Positions 1 to 9,674 of a DNA stretch of 64,000 nucleotides are shown one piece after another; position 1 is the stretch's first letter; every line of letters begins with the position of its first letter. The position numbers and the translations under genes were made by a program. The stretch spans positions 558,001-622,000 of the forward strand of contig CAVORW010000003.1 of NCBI GenBank assembly GCA_963698715.1. The letters run 5' to 3'. The notes below the pieces were generated by a model. It was given only the letters and a program-made list of their open reading frames with translations. It was not told the DNA's origin and made no database searches. Origin of the DNA: CAWHJB01 sp963698715 (lineage in GTDB: Bacteria > Chloroflexota > Anaerolineae > Anaerolineales > UBA4823).

Positions 1-229
1 GATTTCCCCGAAATATTTGTGGATCATGCAAGGAGATGAATATCTGAGCCAATTTGTCCTTATGAAAAGAGAGCTCAAGGCCCACCCTGCTTGCATTTGT
101 AGGTACAATAAAATTATGGTTGATGTAGTGAATTCGGGGTTCCGGTGTTACATGCTGATTCACTTCTAACAAAACCAATCGCGGTTGATTCTTCTCTAAA
201 GGTGGAATACGATCATCATTTGATTTCAT
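1..229 (-). CDS. CehA/McbA-like metallohydrolase, N-terminal part (runs off window)
   Basis: An open frame starts at an ATG at 229 and reads leftwards off the window for 76 codons. The visible part, with segments such as HYINHNFIVPTNASRVGLEL and SLHDPQIFRGN, resembles the N-terminal beta domain that precedes the PHP-type metal site in CehA/McbA proteins (there usually ending in an L-x-DP-x-x-FRG pattern). No catalytic residue is in view. It is read in the same direction as the sugar importer next to it. The family call rests on pattern memory of one short region, so it is tentative; that it is coding is better supported. Confidence 0.45.
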   Translation of the reverse strand, partial: MKSNDDRIPPLEKNQPRLVLLEVNQHVTPEPRIHYINHNFIVPTNASRVGLELSFHKDKLAQIFISLHDPQIFRGN

Positions 230-251
230 AACAATAATCCCAATTTGGTAA

Positions 252-287
252 GGGGCACAGATATGCTCCAATGCACATCTGTGCCCC
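252..287 (-). terminator. Hairpin after the sugar-binding protein gene
   Basis: An 11-bp perfect inverted repeat, GGGGCACAGAT at 252-262 and ATCTGTGCCCC at 277-287, with a 14-base loop. It lies just past the stop of the minus-strand binding-protein gene (310) and before the next minus-strand gene (229). The run after the stem is only mildly T-rich, so it may be a processing or attenuation hairpin rather than a full terminator. Confidence 0.55.
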
Positions 288-309
288 GCTTACTAGTCTT
301 AGAGGAAGG

Positions 310-1707
310 TTACTTCGGTATGATTAAGGTGCCATCATCACGGGCCTGATCGATCAGCGTTTGAAGATCAACCGCTAATTGATCCATTACTGCTTTAGGG
401 TCTTCTTGGTTTAAAACAACCCGGTCGGCTGCGGGACGCTCGATCGAGACATACTGCGGAATGTTAATCATTGCACAAGGGGTTTTAAAGATGAAATTGG
501 CCCCTTCTACAGATGTTTTCCAAGAAGGATTATCAGTATAGAACGCCTGGATCTCGGGTAGGTCGGCGACACTATAGCGGGTGGGCAGGTAGCCCGTAGC
601 CATATGCCATTCTGCCGACTTTTCTTTGCTTGTCCACCACCTAACAAAGTCCCAGGCGGCTTCTTTCTGTTCTGGCGTGGCGCTCGCTGAAATAGCGATA
701 TTTCCTCCCCCACCCAACCAGGCCTGTCCACCCGGCCCTGCAGGTAAGAGAGCAAATCCCCAATCAAAGGGAACTGTACTTCCAACTCGATTTTGGATCG
801 CGATAGATCCAGAGTACATACCCACTTTGCCTTGAATGAATTCAATGGCCGCTTGATCAAAAGGTCCGCTCAGGTTAGCGGGGACCAAGGCATCATGAAC
901 GTAGTGCAGATCTTGCATGTATTGAAAGGCGGCAACTCCTGCTTCACTGTTTATCGTGACATCGCAATTTTCATCGCTAATCGGTTCGCCGAACGATAGG
1001 ATATGTTCATGGCTGCGTCGATAAATGTAGGTTCCAAAAATGTCATCACCAAGAGCATTTATCTTATCTGTGTACTCAGCGTACTCATCCCATGTTTGCG
1101 GGGGGCTCTCCGGGTCTAGACCGGCCTGGCGAAATAGCTCTTTGTTATAGTACACTCCTTGATAGCTGCGATTAAATGGCAGGGCATAAACAACCCCATC
1201 ATAGGTCAGGTCAGAGAGCAAGCCAGGAATGAAATCCTGCATATCTTCCGCAGTCGCCCAATTTGCAATCGGCTCCAAAGCCCCTGACTGTGCGAAAAAC
1301 GGAACAGTCTTATAGTCGATTAAAGTGACCGGCGGGAAATTTCCGGCGACCACCGCCGCGATTTGCTTTTGCAGCAAGGGCTCATAATCGCCCATATTGA
1401 CTTCCAGGATATGAACTTTATCCTGGCTGTTGTTATACTCTTCGACCATGCCTTTTACACGTTCGCCCAAGTCTCCCCCTAACATGGTCCAAAATTCAAA
1501 TTCAATGGGTTCTACCGGTTCAGGGGCAGGCGGCTCTGTTGGTTCAGGCGCTTTGGTAGGCTCAACAGTTGGCTCAACCTGAGGTGCTTGGGTAGGCTCG
1601 GCCTGGGGCGCTTGAGTGGGCTCCGCCGCAGGAGCTGGTGCACAGGCAGCCAGCACAAAGCTCATAACAATGAGCAAGGTAATTATTATGGGCAAGCGTT
1701 TCATCAT
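310..1707 (-). CDS. ABC sugar importer, family 1 solute-binding lipoprotein
   Basis: 465 residues. A lipoprotein signal peptide ends in L-A-A-C with the lipidated Cys at position 22. A repetitive Pro/Ala/Glu/Thr linker follows to about residue 68, and then a maltose/sugar-binding type 1 fold begins at FEFWTML. The length is normal for the family. It captures a sugar or glycoside outside the cell and delivers it to the two permease genes that precede it in the same direction (1803-3724). No ATPase gene of the CUT1 type is in the window, so the importer must share one encoded elsewhere. The natural ligand cannot be read from sequence. Confidence 0.85.
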   Translation of the reverse strand: MMKRLPIIITLLIVMSFVLAACAPAPAAEPTQAPQAEPTQAPQVEPTVEPTKAPEPTEPPAPEPVEPIEFEFWTMLGGDLGERVKGMVEEYNNSQDKVHILEVNMGDYEPLLQKQIAAVVAGNFPPVTLIDYKTVPFFAQSGALEPIANWATAEDMQDFIPGLLSDLTYDGVVYALPFNRSYQGVYYNKELFRQAGLDPESPPQTWDEYAEYTDKINALGDDIFGTYIYRRSHEHILSFGEPISDENCDVTINSEAGVAAFQYMQDLHYVHDALVPANLSGPFDQAAIEFIQGKVGMYSGSIAIQNRVGSTVPFDWGFALLPAGPGGQAWLGGGGNIAISASATPEQKEAAWDFVRWWTSKEKSAEWHMATGYLPTRYSVADLPEIQAFYTDNPSWKTSVEGANFIFKTPCAMINIPQYVSIERPAADRVVLNQEDPKAVMDQLAVDLQTLIDQARDDGTLIIPK

Positions 1708-1802
1708 ACATCTCCTAAGGTTTACTGAAAGATAGTCGATCCATTTATCTAGTGGGTTAGGCTCACTAAAACCAGGTTGTCTGTACGTATAAGCACCTCC
1801 AT

Positions 1803-2678
1803 TCAGGCTTTCAAACCTGTGCGGGAAATCCCTTCAATAAAATATCTTTGGGCAAACGAGAAGAGGAGCATGATTGGAGCAATTACAATCACGGTTGCAG
1901 CCATCAAAATATGCCACTTTGAACCGCCCTCCGATCCAGCCCTCATTGCAACAAGTCCAACGGGGAGGGTCCGCATTGTGTCGGAATTGGTCATAATCAG
2001 AACCCAAAAGTAATCGTTCCAGCGCCAATTGAAAACCAGCAAGGCAAGCGTGATGATCATCGAAGTGCTCAAAGGGATCATTACATGCCTTAAATCTTTA
2101 AATGCCCCGCACCATCAATGATGGCGGCATCGACCAGGTCATCAGGTACGGCCATAAAAGCCTGGCGCATTAAGAAAGTGCCAAAAGCAGTCGCAGCATT
2201 TGGGACTATTAGAGCCCAATATGTGTTCAGCCATTTTAAGTCTGATAAAACAATATAATTGGGAATGACAGTAACCTGCCCAGGGATCATCAGTACTGCG
2301 AGGAAGAGCAGAAAAACCAGATCACTGCCCGGGAATCTAATGCGTGAAAATACATAAGCGCACAAGCACGCATTGATTACCTGTAGAGACATTCCGCTGA
2401 TACTGACAACTAGGCTGTTAATCAGGTAACGGTCAAAAGGAGCTGCGTTCCAGGCATCCAGATAATTCTTCCACGACGGCGGATTTGGGATCCATTGAGG
2501 GGGAAATATATATACAGAGTTAAGATCAGGCTTTAAGCTTGTCGAGATCATCCAGGCAAAAGGAATAATCACGAATTAATGAGATCATTATCAGAAGCGC
2601 GATCGATACGGTTTTTACCAGCCTCTCTCGAACTGGATTGGGGATGTGAAAGAGAAGTTTAGGGGTTGTTTGCGACAT
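1803..2678 (-). CDS. ABC sugar importer permease, MalG type (two frame breaks)
   Basis: Read from ATG 2678. The frame breaks near 2574 (an extra base between SLI and IIPFAWM) and near 2098 (around the EAA-type loop, DGAGHLK). With both repaired the reading is a continuous MalG/CUT1 inner-membrane permease of about 290 residues with the family loop (VDAAIIDGAGHL) that docks the ATPase, and the C-terminal WNDYFW and RYFIEGISRTGLKA segments. It lies between the MalF-type gene (2762-3724) and the binding protein (310-1707). Both breaks are single-base and sit in conserved sequence, so assembly error is as likely as loss of function. Confidence 0.75.
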
Positions 2679-2761
2679 AAGCTTTCCTATCTCTCTGGAT
2701 CTTTAAGTGCCTGTTCCTGGTTGCAGAAGGAATAATTCCAACACTGGTGCATTGGCAGTGT

Positions 2762-3724
2762 TTATTGGTAATGAACCCAACGGCGTGACAACCGAAGTTG
2801 AAGTATTGTGATTGTCAGCAGGATAATAAAAAGAACTGACGCGATCGACGCTGCATAACCAGCCCGGAAGCTTTGAAAAGCCTCAATATAAATTGTGTAG
2901 TTGATAACTTTGGTTGCATCTACAGGCCCCCCTTGTGTCATGACCTGAACCTGGTCAAATACCTGAAATGCACTCAACAAAGTTGTGACTACCAGGAAAA
3001 ATGTCGTCGGTGAAAGCAGCGGCAAGGTTATATGGAAGAAAGTCTGTAACCTTCCCGCACCATCAATTTCAGCAGCCTCATAATATTCCCGAGGAATATT
3101 CGTTAATCCTGCTAAAAATATCACCATGGTATAACCGCTTGTTCGCCAGGCATTCATGATCAATAGTGCTGGCATTGCCCAGGTTGTGCTGGTTAACCAG
3201 CGTGGCCCGGCAATGCCTACCAAAGATAAAGCAAAATTAATTAACCCATAAGTCGGATCGAAAATCCAAATCCAAAGAACCGCGATGGCAGCCGTCGTTG
3301 TTACATATGGGGAGAAAATTATTGTGCGAAATATCCCGCGGCCAGGGATTTTTTGGTTTAACAAAAGAGCGAACAATAAACCCAGCACAATGGACAATAC
3401 TATCGTCCCTACTGCGTAGTAAGTTGTATTCCATAAAACTTTCCAGAAGCGTGGATCTGCAAACAATCGCTCGAAATTTAGTAATCCAATTATCTTTTTT
3501 GTTTTGGAAAGAAAATTCCAGGATGTAAGACTAAGATAAATATTGAACCCGAGACCGTAATACACAAAAATCCCAAAAAGGGTTAAAGATGGAGTCAGGA
3601 AAACTAGTGCAGTGACAAAATCTTTCCGTTTGCGCCGGCTGCTCAACCAGGCAAATAAACTATTCGACCGATCTGCATACTTCTTCTCTTGTCTGGTTAA
3701 TATATTTTCAGGGTACGAAGCCAT
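2762..3724 (-). CDS. ABC sugar importer permease, MalF type
   Basis: 320 residues with about six predicted membrane segments and the EAA loop (REYYEAAEIDGAGRLQTFFHITLPLL) expected of a CUT1 permease. The basic N-terminus (RKRKDF) precedes the first membrane span, as usual. First gene of the minus-strand importer operon; the MalG-type gene starts 84 bases downstream. It forms the channel with that partner. The gene is intact, unlike its partner. Confidence 0.85.
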   Translation of the reverse strand: MASYPENILTRQEKKYADRSNSLFAWLSSRRKRKDFVTALVFLTPSLTLFGIFVYYGLGFNIYLSLTSWNFLSKTKKIIGLLNFERLFADPRFWKVLWNTTYYAVGTIVLSIVLGLLFALLLNQKIPGRGIFRTIIFSPYVTTTAAIAVLWIWIFDPTYGLINFALSLVGIAGPRWLTSTTWAMPALLIMNAWRTSGYTMVIFLAGLTNIPREYYEAAEIDGAGRLQTFFHITLPLLSPTTFFLVVTTLLSAFQVFDQVQVMTQGGPVDATKVINYTIYIEAFQSFRAGYAASIASVLFIILLTITILQLRLSRRWVHYQ

Positions 3725-4359
3725 AAGAATGGTCCTTCTATAAAGCGTCGGAAATTCATAGTGACGTCATGAGGTGCCTACCAGCTTGGGCAAAAAAAAT
3801 TGCCCTAAGATGTGATCAATTTGACAAGAACCTGTCGGCTGCGAGGACCATCCAACTCTCAAAAGAAAAAGCCTTGCAGGTGTCTTGGCAACAATTTTCC
3901 CTGTTGAAAAACACGAACAGTTGCCTGCCTGTTAAGCTGGCCTTGATATGCCCTGCAGCATCCGGGGGTGTGTCGACAATGTGTTTAACTATCCGTTCGA
4001 GTTGGCACCAGGCGGTCCAGATCAAATTGCAGGTCTTCTACAGTGGCCGGATTGAGCTACGAATCAATCATTAACCTTCTCCCTTAAGATGGTGAAAAGC
4101 TGATGATAATTGGGAATTACGTCATAGGGATCGATTTGCAAAGTGTTCAAAAAATTCGGCCTGCCAATTTGCTGGAGAAAGAAGTATAATTGGTAGTGTG
4201 GTCATTACCAGTTAAACATATCAAATGTTGCACCGCATGTCAATAAGGAAAATTAATTAATCCGGGTGCCTAAAATGTAGCTTTGCAGTCAATCGTGGTT
4301 GATCTCCCACTCTGGCTCGCCCCTCATGGGGCGGGAGTACGATGCGAAAGGAAGTGTTC
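3725..4359. other. Divergent intergenic region with two hairpins, no clear gene
   Basis: This 635-base stretch separates the leftward importer from the rightward PfkB operon and should hold both promoters. An open frame of about 100 codons (3769-4074) and one antisense to it show no recognisable family. An imperfect palindrome GGTAGT...ATTACC lies at 4192-4209. A GC hairpin, CGCCCC (4318-4323) and GGGGCG (4328-4333), sits 26 bases before the PfkB start, where it could affect translation. A decayed gene in 3769-4074 is possible but cannot be named. Confidence 0.4.
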
Positions 4360-5268
4360 ATGGACGTCATAGGTGTAGGGGATGCTGATATCGATATTTA
4401 TCTTTCGATCGAGCATATACCAACAAACGATGAGAAAATAAGGGCTTCTAACTACGCATTCCATCCAGGAGGTATGGTTGTTAACACTTTGGTCGCGCTC
4501 AGTCGATTAGGTCGTTCCTGTGGGTACCATGGACGGATTGGTGATGATGCGTTCGGAAGCATGGTGAGTGCTAACCTACGCAAAAATCGGGTGGATACGC
4601 GCGGCTTGATTGTTCGAAAAGGTAGTCAGACCTTCTTCTGCGTGATTCTATTAGATGGCAGTGGAGAAAAAGCTTTAATAACAGCACCGACTGGTTGCGA
4701 GCAGAGTGATCCCGATGAGATTTCAGAAAATCTTATCTCTCAAGCAGTTCATTTGCATACTACTGCGTTTTATCTGCCAACCGCACTTCGGGCAATTACA
4801 CTGGCAAAAACATATGGGTTATCAGTTTCATTAGACGTTGATGCAGGTAACAGCGTAAACAATGAAGATCTAATAAATATACTCTCCCAAATTGATATCA
4901 TTTTCTTAAACAGGCGTGGAGCGGCTAAGTTCGGAAATACAAGCAAAGCTGATGATGCAGCTCATAGAATTGCTGCTCTTGGCGCAAAAATGGTGTGTGT
5001 CACTTTGGGGGAAGAAGGATCGATTGTGGCGACTGTTAATAAAACAATACATACCCCTGCAATTCCAGTTGAGGCTGTAGATACCACTGGTGCCGGAGAT
5101 TGTTTTGCGGCTGGATTTATTCACGGTTATTTGGCGAATTGGCCGCTTTCATACACCTGTGGATTTGCGAACGCTGTCGCCGCTATTAACATTACCCAAG
5201 TTGGTGGACATGCCGGAGCACCTAAACTGGAAGCTGTGAAAAAGTTCATGAACGAGGGTAATATCTGA
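4360..5268 (+). CDS. PfkB-family carbohydrate kinase
   Basis: 302 residues from ATG 4360, chosen over the ATG at 4342 because AGGAAG lies just upstream of it and the protein then begins MDVIGVGDADIDIYL, the usual PfkB opening. It has the FHPGGMVVNT substrate loop near residue 40 and the catalytic DTTGAGDCFAAGF anion-hole motif near 245. It should transfer phosphate from ATP to a sugar or nucleoside hydroxyl. First gene of an operon with an AllE-like cupin, a hydantoin racemase, an aldolase and an allantoinase. In Amadori-product operons (FrlD) a PfkB kinase works with an SIS deglycase; two SIS proteins lie further on. Substrate unknown. Confidence 0.85.
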   Translation: MDVIGVGDADIDIYLSIEHIPTNDEKIRASNYAFHPGGMVVNTLVALSRLGRSCGYHGRIGDDAFGSMVSANLRKNRVDTRGLIVRKGSQTFFCVILLDGSGEKALITAPTGCEQSDPDEISENLISQAVHLHTTAFYLPTALRAITLAKTYGLSVSLDVDAGNSVNNEDLINILSQIDIIFLNRRGAAKFGNTSKADDAAHRIAALGAKMVCVTLGEEGSIVATVNKTIHTPAIPVEAVDTTGAGDCFAAGFIHGYLANWPLSYTCGFANAVAAINITQVGGHAGAPKLEAVKKFMNEGNI

Positions 5269-5309
5269 GTGAAGATCAAATGGTACTTATTTGTCATCTT
5301 AACGGATTC

Positions 5310-5328
5310 TTTATTTTTGCCTTATGCG
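5310..5328 (+). promoter_or_regulatory. Shared element, first copy
   Basis: TTTATTTTTGCCTTATGCG here matches TTTATTGTTTCCTTATGCG at 40411-40429 at 17 of 19 positions. A third relative lies at 42040-42060. All three are in non-coding sequence ahead of ureide genes, here the AllE-like cupin. A shared regulator site or promoter is inferred. Confidence 0.35.
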
Positions 5329-5498
5329 ATCTACAAAAGTTAACGGTATAGTAATCGTGTTAGGATTTATACGGATATATTTCTTGTCTTGGGTTGGGTT
5401 TCCTTGATATCAAAATCGATGTTTATGCGTTCTTAATCCCCATACTTTTGGCCATTTTGCGCAGACAACTTTTTCACTTGGAGGATTGCAATACACTT

Positions 5499-6305
5499 AT
5501 GAATACACCTGAAAATAATCTAAGCCCCGCTCAATATGCCGCTGGCTCGCGGGCTGTATTTAAACAAAACGAGTACATCATAGTTCCGCCGGAAAACCGG
5601 TGCTCCAACCCTCATCTGAATCTTGATAATGGAGATGAGCAAATCTTGGTTACGCCAAAACAAGGCGCAGGATACCAGATGAGTGTCTTTTTGCTCCAAC
5701 CAGGTGGCGGCACAATATCACCGATGCAATCAGTACTGGAAACTTTCTTTTATCTGATCGAAGGCCGCCTAGAGGTAAAATTGAACGGCGAGAGCTTCCA
5801 ACTAACCGAAGGAGGTTTCGGTTGGCTGCCGCCAGACCAGCCTGTCTCTCTCCTTGCCAATGGCGGAGGATTGAGTCGTATACTGTGGTTCCAACGTCCT
5901 TACCAACCGTTATCTGGAGTTGAGATCCCGAAGGCTTTCATAGGGCATGAGCAAGACATCCCGGCTATTCCCGAAGTAGATATTAATCCGGAAAGACAGC
6001 TTATTCCCTATAGTGATTTTGGTTTCGATATGGCATTTAATTTGATTGAGATTCAGCCCGGCTCATTTTACGGATTGGTAGAACAACATGCCTGGGAGCA
6101 TGCTATGTATATGCTGGATGGAGAAGGGTTCCTGGGGCTTAATGGGTCTTCTTATCAAGTGAAAACCGACGATTTCATTTTCATTGCACCTTATATCCCT
6201 GAGTGGTTCTGCGCCTATGGGTTACAGAATAAGCCGGTGCGATTTTTATTGTATTGGGATTGTAATCGGAATTACCATCAATATTTCCAAACCAAACCAG
6301 GTTAG
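5499..6305 (+). CDS. allE: AllE-like bicupin, (S)-ureidoglycine aminohydrolase family
   Basis: 268 residues from ATG 5499, which has GGAGG about 14 bases before it; an upstream in-frame start at 5394 has no site. Two cupin domains, as in AllE (about 260 residues). AllE uses Mn to remove ammonia from ureidoglycine, giving ureidoglycolate. In the C-terminal cupin the E-x-H-x3-H metal set is present (EQHAWEH). The Gln that completes the site in plant and E. coli enzymes (PQWF) is Glu here (IPEWF). The second paralogue at 45768 keeps Gln. The change may alter substrate or metal. It lies between PfkB and the racemase in a tight operon. Confidence 0.75.
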   Translation: MNTPENNLSPAQYAAGSRAVFKQNEYIIVPPENRCSNPHLNLDNGDEQILVTPKQGAGYQMSVFLLQPGGGTISPMQSVLETFFYLIEGRLEVKLNGESFQLTEGGFGWLPPDQPVSLLANGGGLSRILWFQRPYQPLSGVEIPKAFIGHEQDIPAIPEVDINPERQLIPYSDFGFDMAFNLIEIQPGSFYGLVEQHAWEHAMYMLDGEGFLGLNGSSYQVKTDDFIFIAPYIPEWFCAYGLQNKPVRFLLYWDCNRNYHQYFQTKPG

Positions 6306-6315
6306 GATATAAGCA

Positions 6316-7071
6316 ATGCGGATCTTATTTATAAATCCCAACACCTCGGAAGAATTTACGTCCAAAGTTGCAGCTGTGGCCCGTAAGTATGCGGCAGCAG
6401 GCACAGAAATCATTGCCCGTACTCCGTCTGTTGGGCCAAGTTCAATCGAGGGTATTTACGATGAACTTCTGAGTTGTGTACCAACTCTAGAGGTTGCGTT
6501 GTCCGAATTGGATCGAGTGGACGGCATCGTCATCGCTTGCTACAGTGATCACCCAACTGTTTACGCACTGCGCGAGATTTCTGATAAACCGGTTATCGGT
6601 ATTGCTGAGGCGTCAATGTTGATGGCGGTTATGTTGGGATACCAGTTCAGTGTGGTAACTACGAATGAAGAATGGGTGCCGCTGCTTTGGGACGCGGTGC
6701 GCCATTATGGGTTGACGGAACGCTGCGCCTCCGTGCGATCAACCGGATTACAAGTTCTTGAATTGGAATCGAAGAGTGACGCCGAGATTAATGAGTTGAT
6801 ACTGGAAGTGTCCAGAAAAGCGCTGGATGAAGATAACACCGAGGTGATCTGCCTCGGTTGTGCAGGGATGTCTGGACTGGATAAAGAACTCGAGCCCCAA
6901 TTAGGCGTGCCTGTGATCGATGGAGTGGTGGCTGCCCTGAAGTTGCTTGAAGGTGCAATTGCCTACGGAGTGAAGACGAGCAAACGCCGCGCTTACGCCC
7001 AGCCAGGTTATAAGAAGCTTGCAGGTCTGCCGCAAGTCTTTGGAAAACCATACAAAAAAGTAGCATCATAG
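6316..7071 (+). CDS. Asp/Glu/hydantoin racemase family protein
   Basis: 251 residues beginning MRILFINPNT, the typical opening of the hydantoin racemase branch. Both catalytic cysteines are visible: C75 in VIACYSDHP and C182 in ICLGCAGMSG. The enzyme should invert a stereocentre next to a carbonyl, such as C5 of a 5-substituted hydantoin or allantoin, so that a stereospecific ring-opening enzyme can use both forms. The allantoinase 1 kb downstream is the natural partner. Eleven bases separate it from the cupin gene, so they are co-transcribed. Allantoin racemase is an alternative narrow call. Confidence 0.8.
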   Translation: MRILFINPNTSEEFTSKVAAVARKYAAAGTEIIARTPSVGPSSIEGIYDELLSCVPTLEVALSELDRVDGIVIACYSDHPTVYALREISDKPVIGIAEASMLMAVMLGYQFSVVTTNEEWVPLLWDAVRHYGLTERCASVRSTGLQVLELESKSDAEINELILEVSRKALDEDNTEVICLGCAGMSGLDKELEPQLGVPVIDGVVAALKLLEGAIAYGVKTSKRRAYAQPGYKKLAGLPQVFGKPYKKVAS

Positions 7072-7097
7072 CTTAACCTGAAAACGGGATAAGTAAG

Positions 7098-7153
7098 CTC
7101 AAATCCTGAAAAGGAGCAATTTTCTGGATTTGAGTTCGAATTATCCTGAACTC
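7098..7153 (+). other. Intercistronic hairpins between racemase and aldolase
   Basis: CTCAAATCC (7098-7106) pairs with GGATTTGAG (7126-7134), and GAGTTC (7132-7137) pairs with GAACTC (7148-7153). The two stems overlap, so they could compete. No T-run follows. They may stabilise or trim the upstream message. Confidence 0.4.
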
Positions 7154-7188
7154 ATGTGATCTTAGATTGGATAATGCTTATGCCCACA

Positions 7189-7935
7189 GGAAAAATCATT
7201 CGGCTAAGGTCTTGGTTCAGGGATGGGCATTCTTTCCTCTCGGCTCTGGACGAAGTAATACCGCGAGGATTAGAAGCAGCCACTGACCCAGCTGTGACAT
7301 TAGTCTGGTTGGCTCGAATGGGTGTGGATGGGGTGGTACTCCACGCAGGTATTGCCGCGCGTTACGCTGATCTGCTGGCGGATTATCGTTTGCCGTGGAT
7401 CTTAAAGCTTACATCCAATTCAAGATATGCACATGATAGGACGATACGTGGAGCAGTAGGTTCGGTCGAAACAGCCTTAGCATTAGGTGCTAGTGGTGTG
7501 GCTGTCAACGTATTCATTGGATCGAATTTTGAGAAGGAACACTTTGAATTTCTCGCCAGGACTGTGGAGACAGGTTTTCGTTGGGGTATGCCCGTTCTCG
7601 CATTTATCAATCCGCCTGTAGATAGCCAATTCGATCCAGATGCATTGGCCTACGCTGCTCGCATCGGTGCCGAACTTGGAGCTGATGTGATTAAGACAGA
7701 TTATAGTGGTTCTCCGGATTCATTTATCACGGTTACAGCTCTATGCCCGGTACCTGTGCTTGTTGAAGATACACCTTTGCCTCACACTGTTGAAGGTACG
7801 CTCAAGACTGCAGTCGGTGCTCGGCAGGCGGGCGGGGCTGGGATACTTTTTGGCCGCCGATTGTGGGGTGAACAGAATCGCGAAGAATTGGCTGTGAAGT
7901 TAAAATACATCATTCGGGCTGGTACACTTGAATGA
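7189..7935 (+). CDS. Class I aldolase, DhnA/LsrF-like TIM barrel
   Basis: About 248 residues if read from ATG 7189 (MPTGKIIRLRSW); a start at 7156 is possible. The opening GKIIRL, the GVDGVVLHAG strand and the YAARIGAELGADVIKTDY strand match the DhnA family (archaeal fructose-bisphosphate aldolase, LsrF, ADTH synthase). The Lys in VIKTDY is at the Schiff-base position. The usual early Asp-His motif (MDHG) reads ALDEVIPRG, so the chemistry may differ. It likely cleaves or transfers a phosphorylated keto-sugar made by the PfkB kinase. It follows the racemase and precedes the allantoinase. Confidence 0.65.
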   Translation, partial: GKIIRLRSWFRDGHSFLSALDEVIPRGLEAATDPAVTLVWLARMGVDGVVLHAGIAARYADLLADYRLPWILKLTSNSRYAHDRTIRGAVGSVETALALGASGVAVNVFIGSNFEKEHFEFLARTVETGFRWGMPVLAFINPPVDSQFDPDALAYAARIGAELGADVIKTDYSGSPDSFITVTALCPVPVLVEDTPLPHTVEGTLKTAVGARQAGGAGILFGRRLWGEQNREELAVKLKYIIRAGTLE

Positions 7936-7981
7936 TTATTATGGACCAGGGAAGTGCTTTTATGTTCTGCTGTGCTTATAA

Positions 7982-8086
7982 TTCTTTGACCCTATCCGAA
8001 AAGTGCTTGATCAAGTTGGCGGTAAATGGGCTGGTGTATTGCCAGCGCATTCGTATGGTTCGATAACATTTTGCATACCAGAGTAG
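7982..8086 (+). other. Possible gene remnant in the aldolase-allantoinase gap
   Basis: A 35-codon open stretch reading FDPIRKVLDQVGGKW...LPAHSYGSITFCIPE and ending at TAG looks protein-like in composition but has no start codon and no family I can name. It may be the tail of a deleted gene. The rest of the 7936-8113 gap shows nothing. Confidence 0.2.
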
Positions 8087-8113
8087 ATTAATATCATCTT
8101 CGATGGAGATCGT

Positions 8114-9487
8114 ATGACAACTGACTTATTTCTAAAAAACGGTCAATTCATAACGGAAAGAGGGATCGTTGCTGGTGGCGTTGCTGTGCAGGATAGCAAA
8201 ATTGTTGCGATCATTCCTGCGGACCAACAAGTTGATGCCCGACAGGTGGTGGACCTGGAAGGAAAAACTGTGCTGCCGGGCCTGGTAGACGGACATGTAC
8301 ATTTCAATGAGCCAGGTCGGACGCATTGGGAAGGTTATCTTACAGGGAGCATGGCGGCTGCTGCTGGGGGAGTGACCACCGTACTGGAGATGCCGCTTAA
8401 CGCGACCCCTCCTACAATTAACGAGGCTTTGTTACTTGATAAACGAACGCGTGCCGCGACACAATCTGTTGTGGACTACGCCAACTGGGGTGGGTTTGTA
8501 AACAACAACCTGGCTCATCTGGAAGCCATGAATGAAGAAGGCGTGATTGGATTTAAAGCCTTTGCCAGTAATAGTGGCGTTGATTTCGAGCGGATTGATG
8601 ATGACCTGATCTATACAGGTTTGCAGAAAATGCACCAGTTTGGAAATCTGATTGGGCTACATGCCGAAAACGAGTTTTTGACGACATATATTGGTCAACA
8701 GCTCAGGGACACAGGTCGTATCGATCGAGCTGCCTGGTCCGAATCGAGACCGCCCGAAAGCGAACTTGAGGCTATCCGAAGAGCGTGCTATTGGGCGTAT
8801 GTAACGGGTGGAAACCTTCACATCGTGCATATCTCAATTGCTGAGGGGATTCGAGAAGTAGCAAGGTGGAAAGCTAAAGACGTCCATGTCACCGCTGAAA
8901 CCTGCCCGCATTACCTGTTTTTTGATCAGCAGGACTTCGAACGTATCGGCCCAGAGGCAAAATGCGCCCCACCAGTGCGTTCGCGTGAGAATGTGGATGC
9001 GTTGTGGGAGTGCGTCCGAGCCGGCTTGGTCGATACAATTGGATCCGATCATTCGCCATGTACAGTGGAAGAAAAATCACGTGGTAAAGACAACATCTGG
9101 CTGGCCTGGGGTGGCATAACAGGTATACAGACAATGCTCCCCGCGCTATTAACTGAGGGCGTCCATAAGCGAGGGATCGATTTGTCTCTGCTGGTAAACC
9201 TTTTGGCTACCAACCCGGCCAAATTGTTCGGGCTCTATCCCATGAAGGGCTCAATACGTGAAGGATCCGACGCAGACCTGGTTGTGGTGGATTTAGAGCG
9301 TGAGTGGACGTTAAATGCTGAGCAGTTGTTCTCCAAGAACAAGCATAGCGCTTATGTCGGTAGCAGTTTTAAAGGTCAGGTGACGCAAACCTGGGTTCGC
9401 GGTGTGCAGATCTATGCAGACGGTGAGATCAAAGCACAACCTGGGTTTGGAAAATTATTATTACGGCAAACACCTTATGCATACTGA
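8114..9487 (+). CDS. allB: Allantoinase (cyclic amidohydrolase)
   Basis: 457 residues, the AllB length. It carries the AllB signature VDGHVHFNEPGRTHWEGY with metal ligands H61 and H63, the bridging Lys to be carboxylated (K148 in GFKAF), AENEF, HIVHIS, ETCPHYL and the final Asp in GSDHSPCT. A binuclear Zn site is therefore complete. It should open the hydantoin ring of allantoin, or a close relative, to the linear ureide. Last gene of the PfkB-cupin-racemase-aldolase operon. A paralogue lies at 20266 and a decayed one at 44319. The PGRTHWEGY motif favours allantoinase over dihydropyrimidinase. Confidence 0.88.
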   Translation: MTTDLFLKNGQFITERGIVAGGVAVQDSKIVAIIPADQQVDARQVVDLEGKTVLPGLVDGHVHFNEPGRTHWEGYLTGSMAAAAGGVTTVLEMPLNATPPTINEALLLDKRTRAATQSVVDYANWGGFVNNNLAHLEAMNEEGVIGFKAFASNSGVDFERIDDDLIYTGLQKMHQFGNLIGLHAENEFLTTYIGQQLRDTGRIDRAAWSESRPPESELEAIRRACYWAYVTGGNLHIVHISIAEGIREVARWKAKDVHVTAETCPHYLFFDQQDFERIGPEAKCAPPVRSRENVDALWECVRAGLVDTIGSDHSPCTVEEKSRGKDNIWLAWGGITGIQTMLPALLTEGVHKRGIDLSLLVNLLATNPAKLFGLYPMKGSIREGSDADLVVVDLEREWTLNAEQLFSKNKHSAYVGSSFKGQVTQTWVRGVQIYADGEIKAQPGFGKLLLRQTPYAY

Positions 9488-9674
9488 GAGCCTCTAAGAA
9501 CTCAGCTTATTGTGATTTCAGCATACCTTTCCTTTACTTTTGGAACAAATGGGCTCCCTGCGAAGAGGTTGGTTATCTTTGGCTGAATTATTCTAGCTAA
9601 ATTCGTACCTATTCTGGATCTTTACGGTTCCATTATATAACCCTTATATAAAATCGGTCGTTTAAATGCTATGA

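Noticed and set aside
3769..4074. 101-codon frame in the divergent region
   Set aside because: No ribosome site, no recognisable motif, and it crosses the place where promoters are expected. A decayed gene cannot be excluded.
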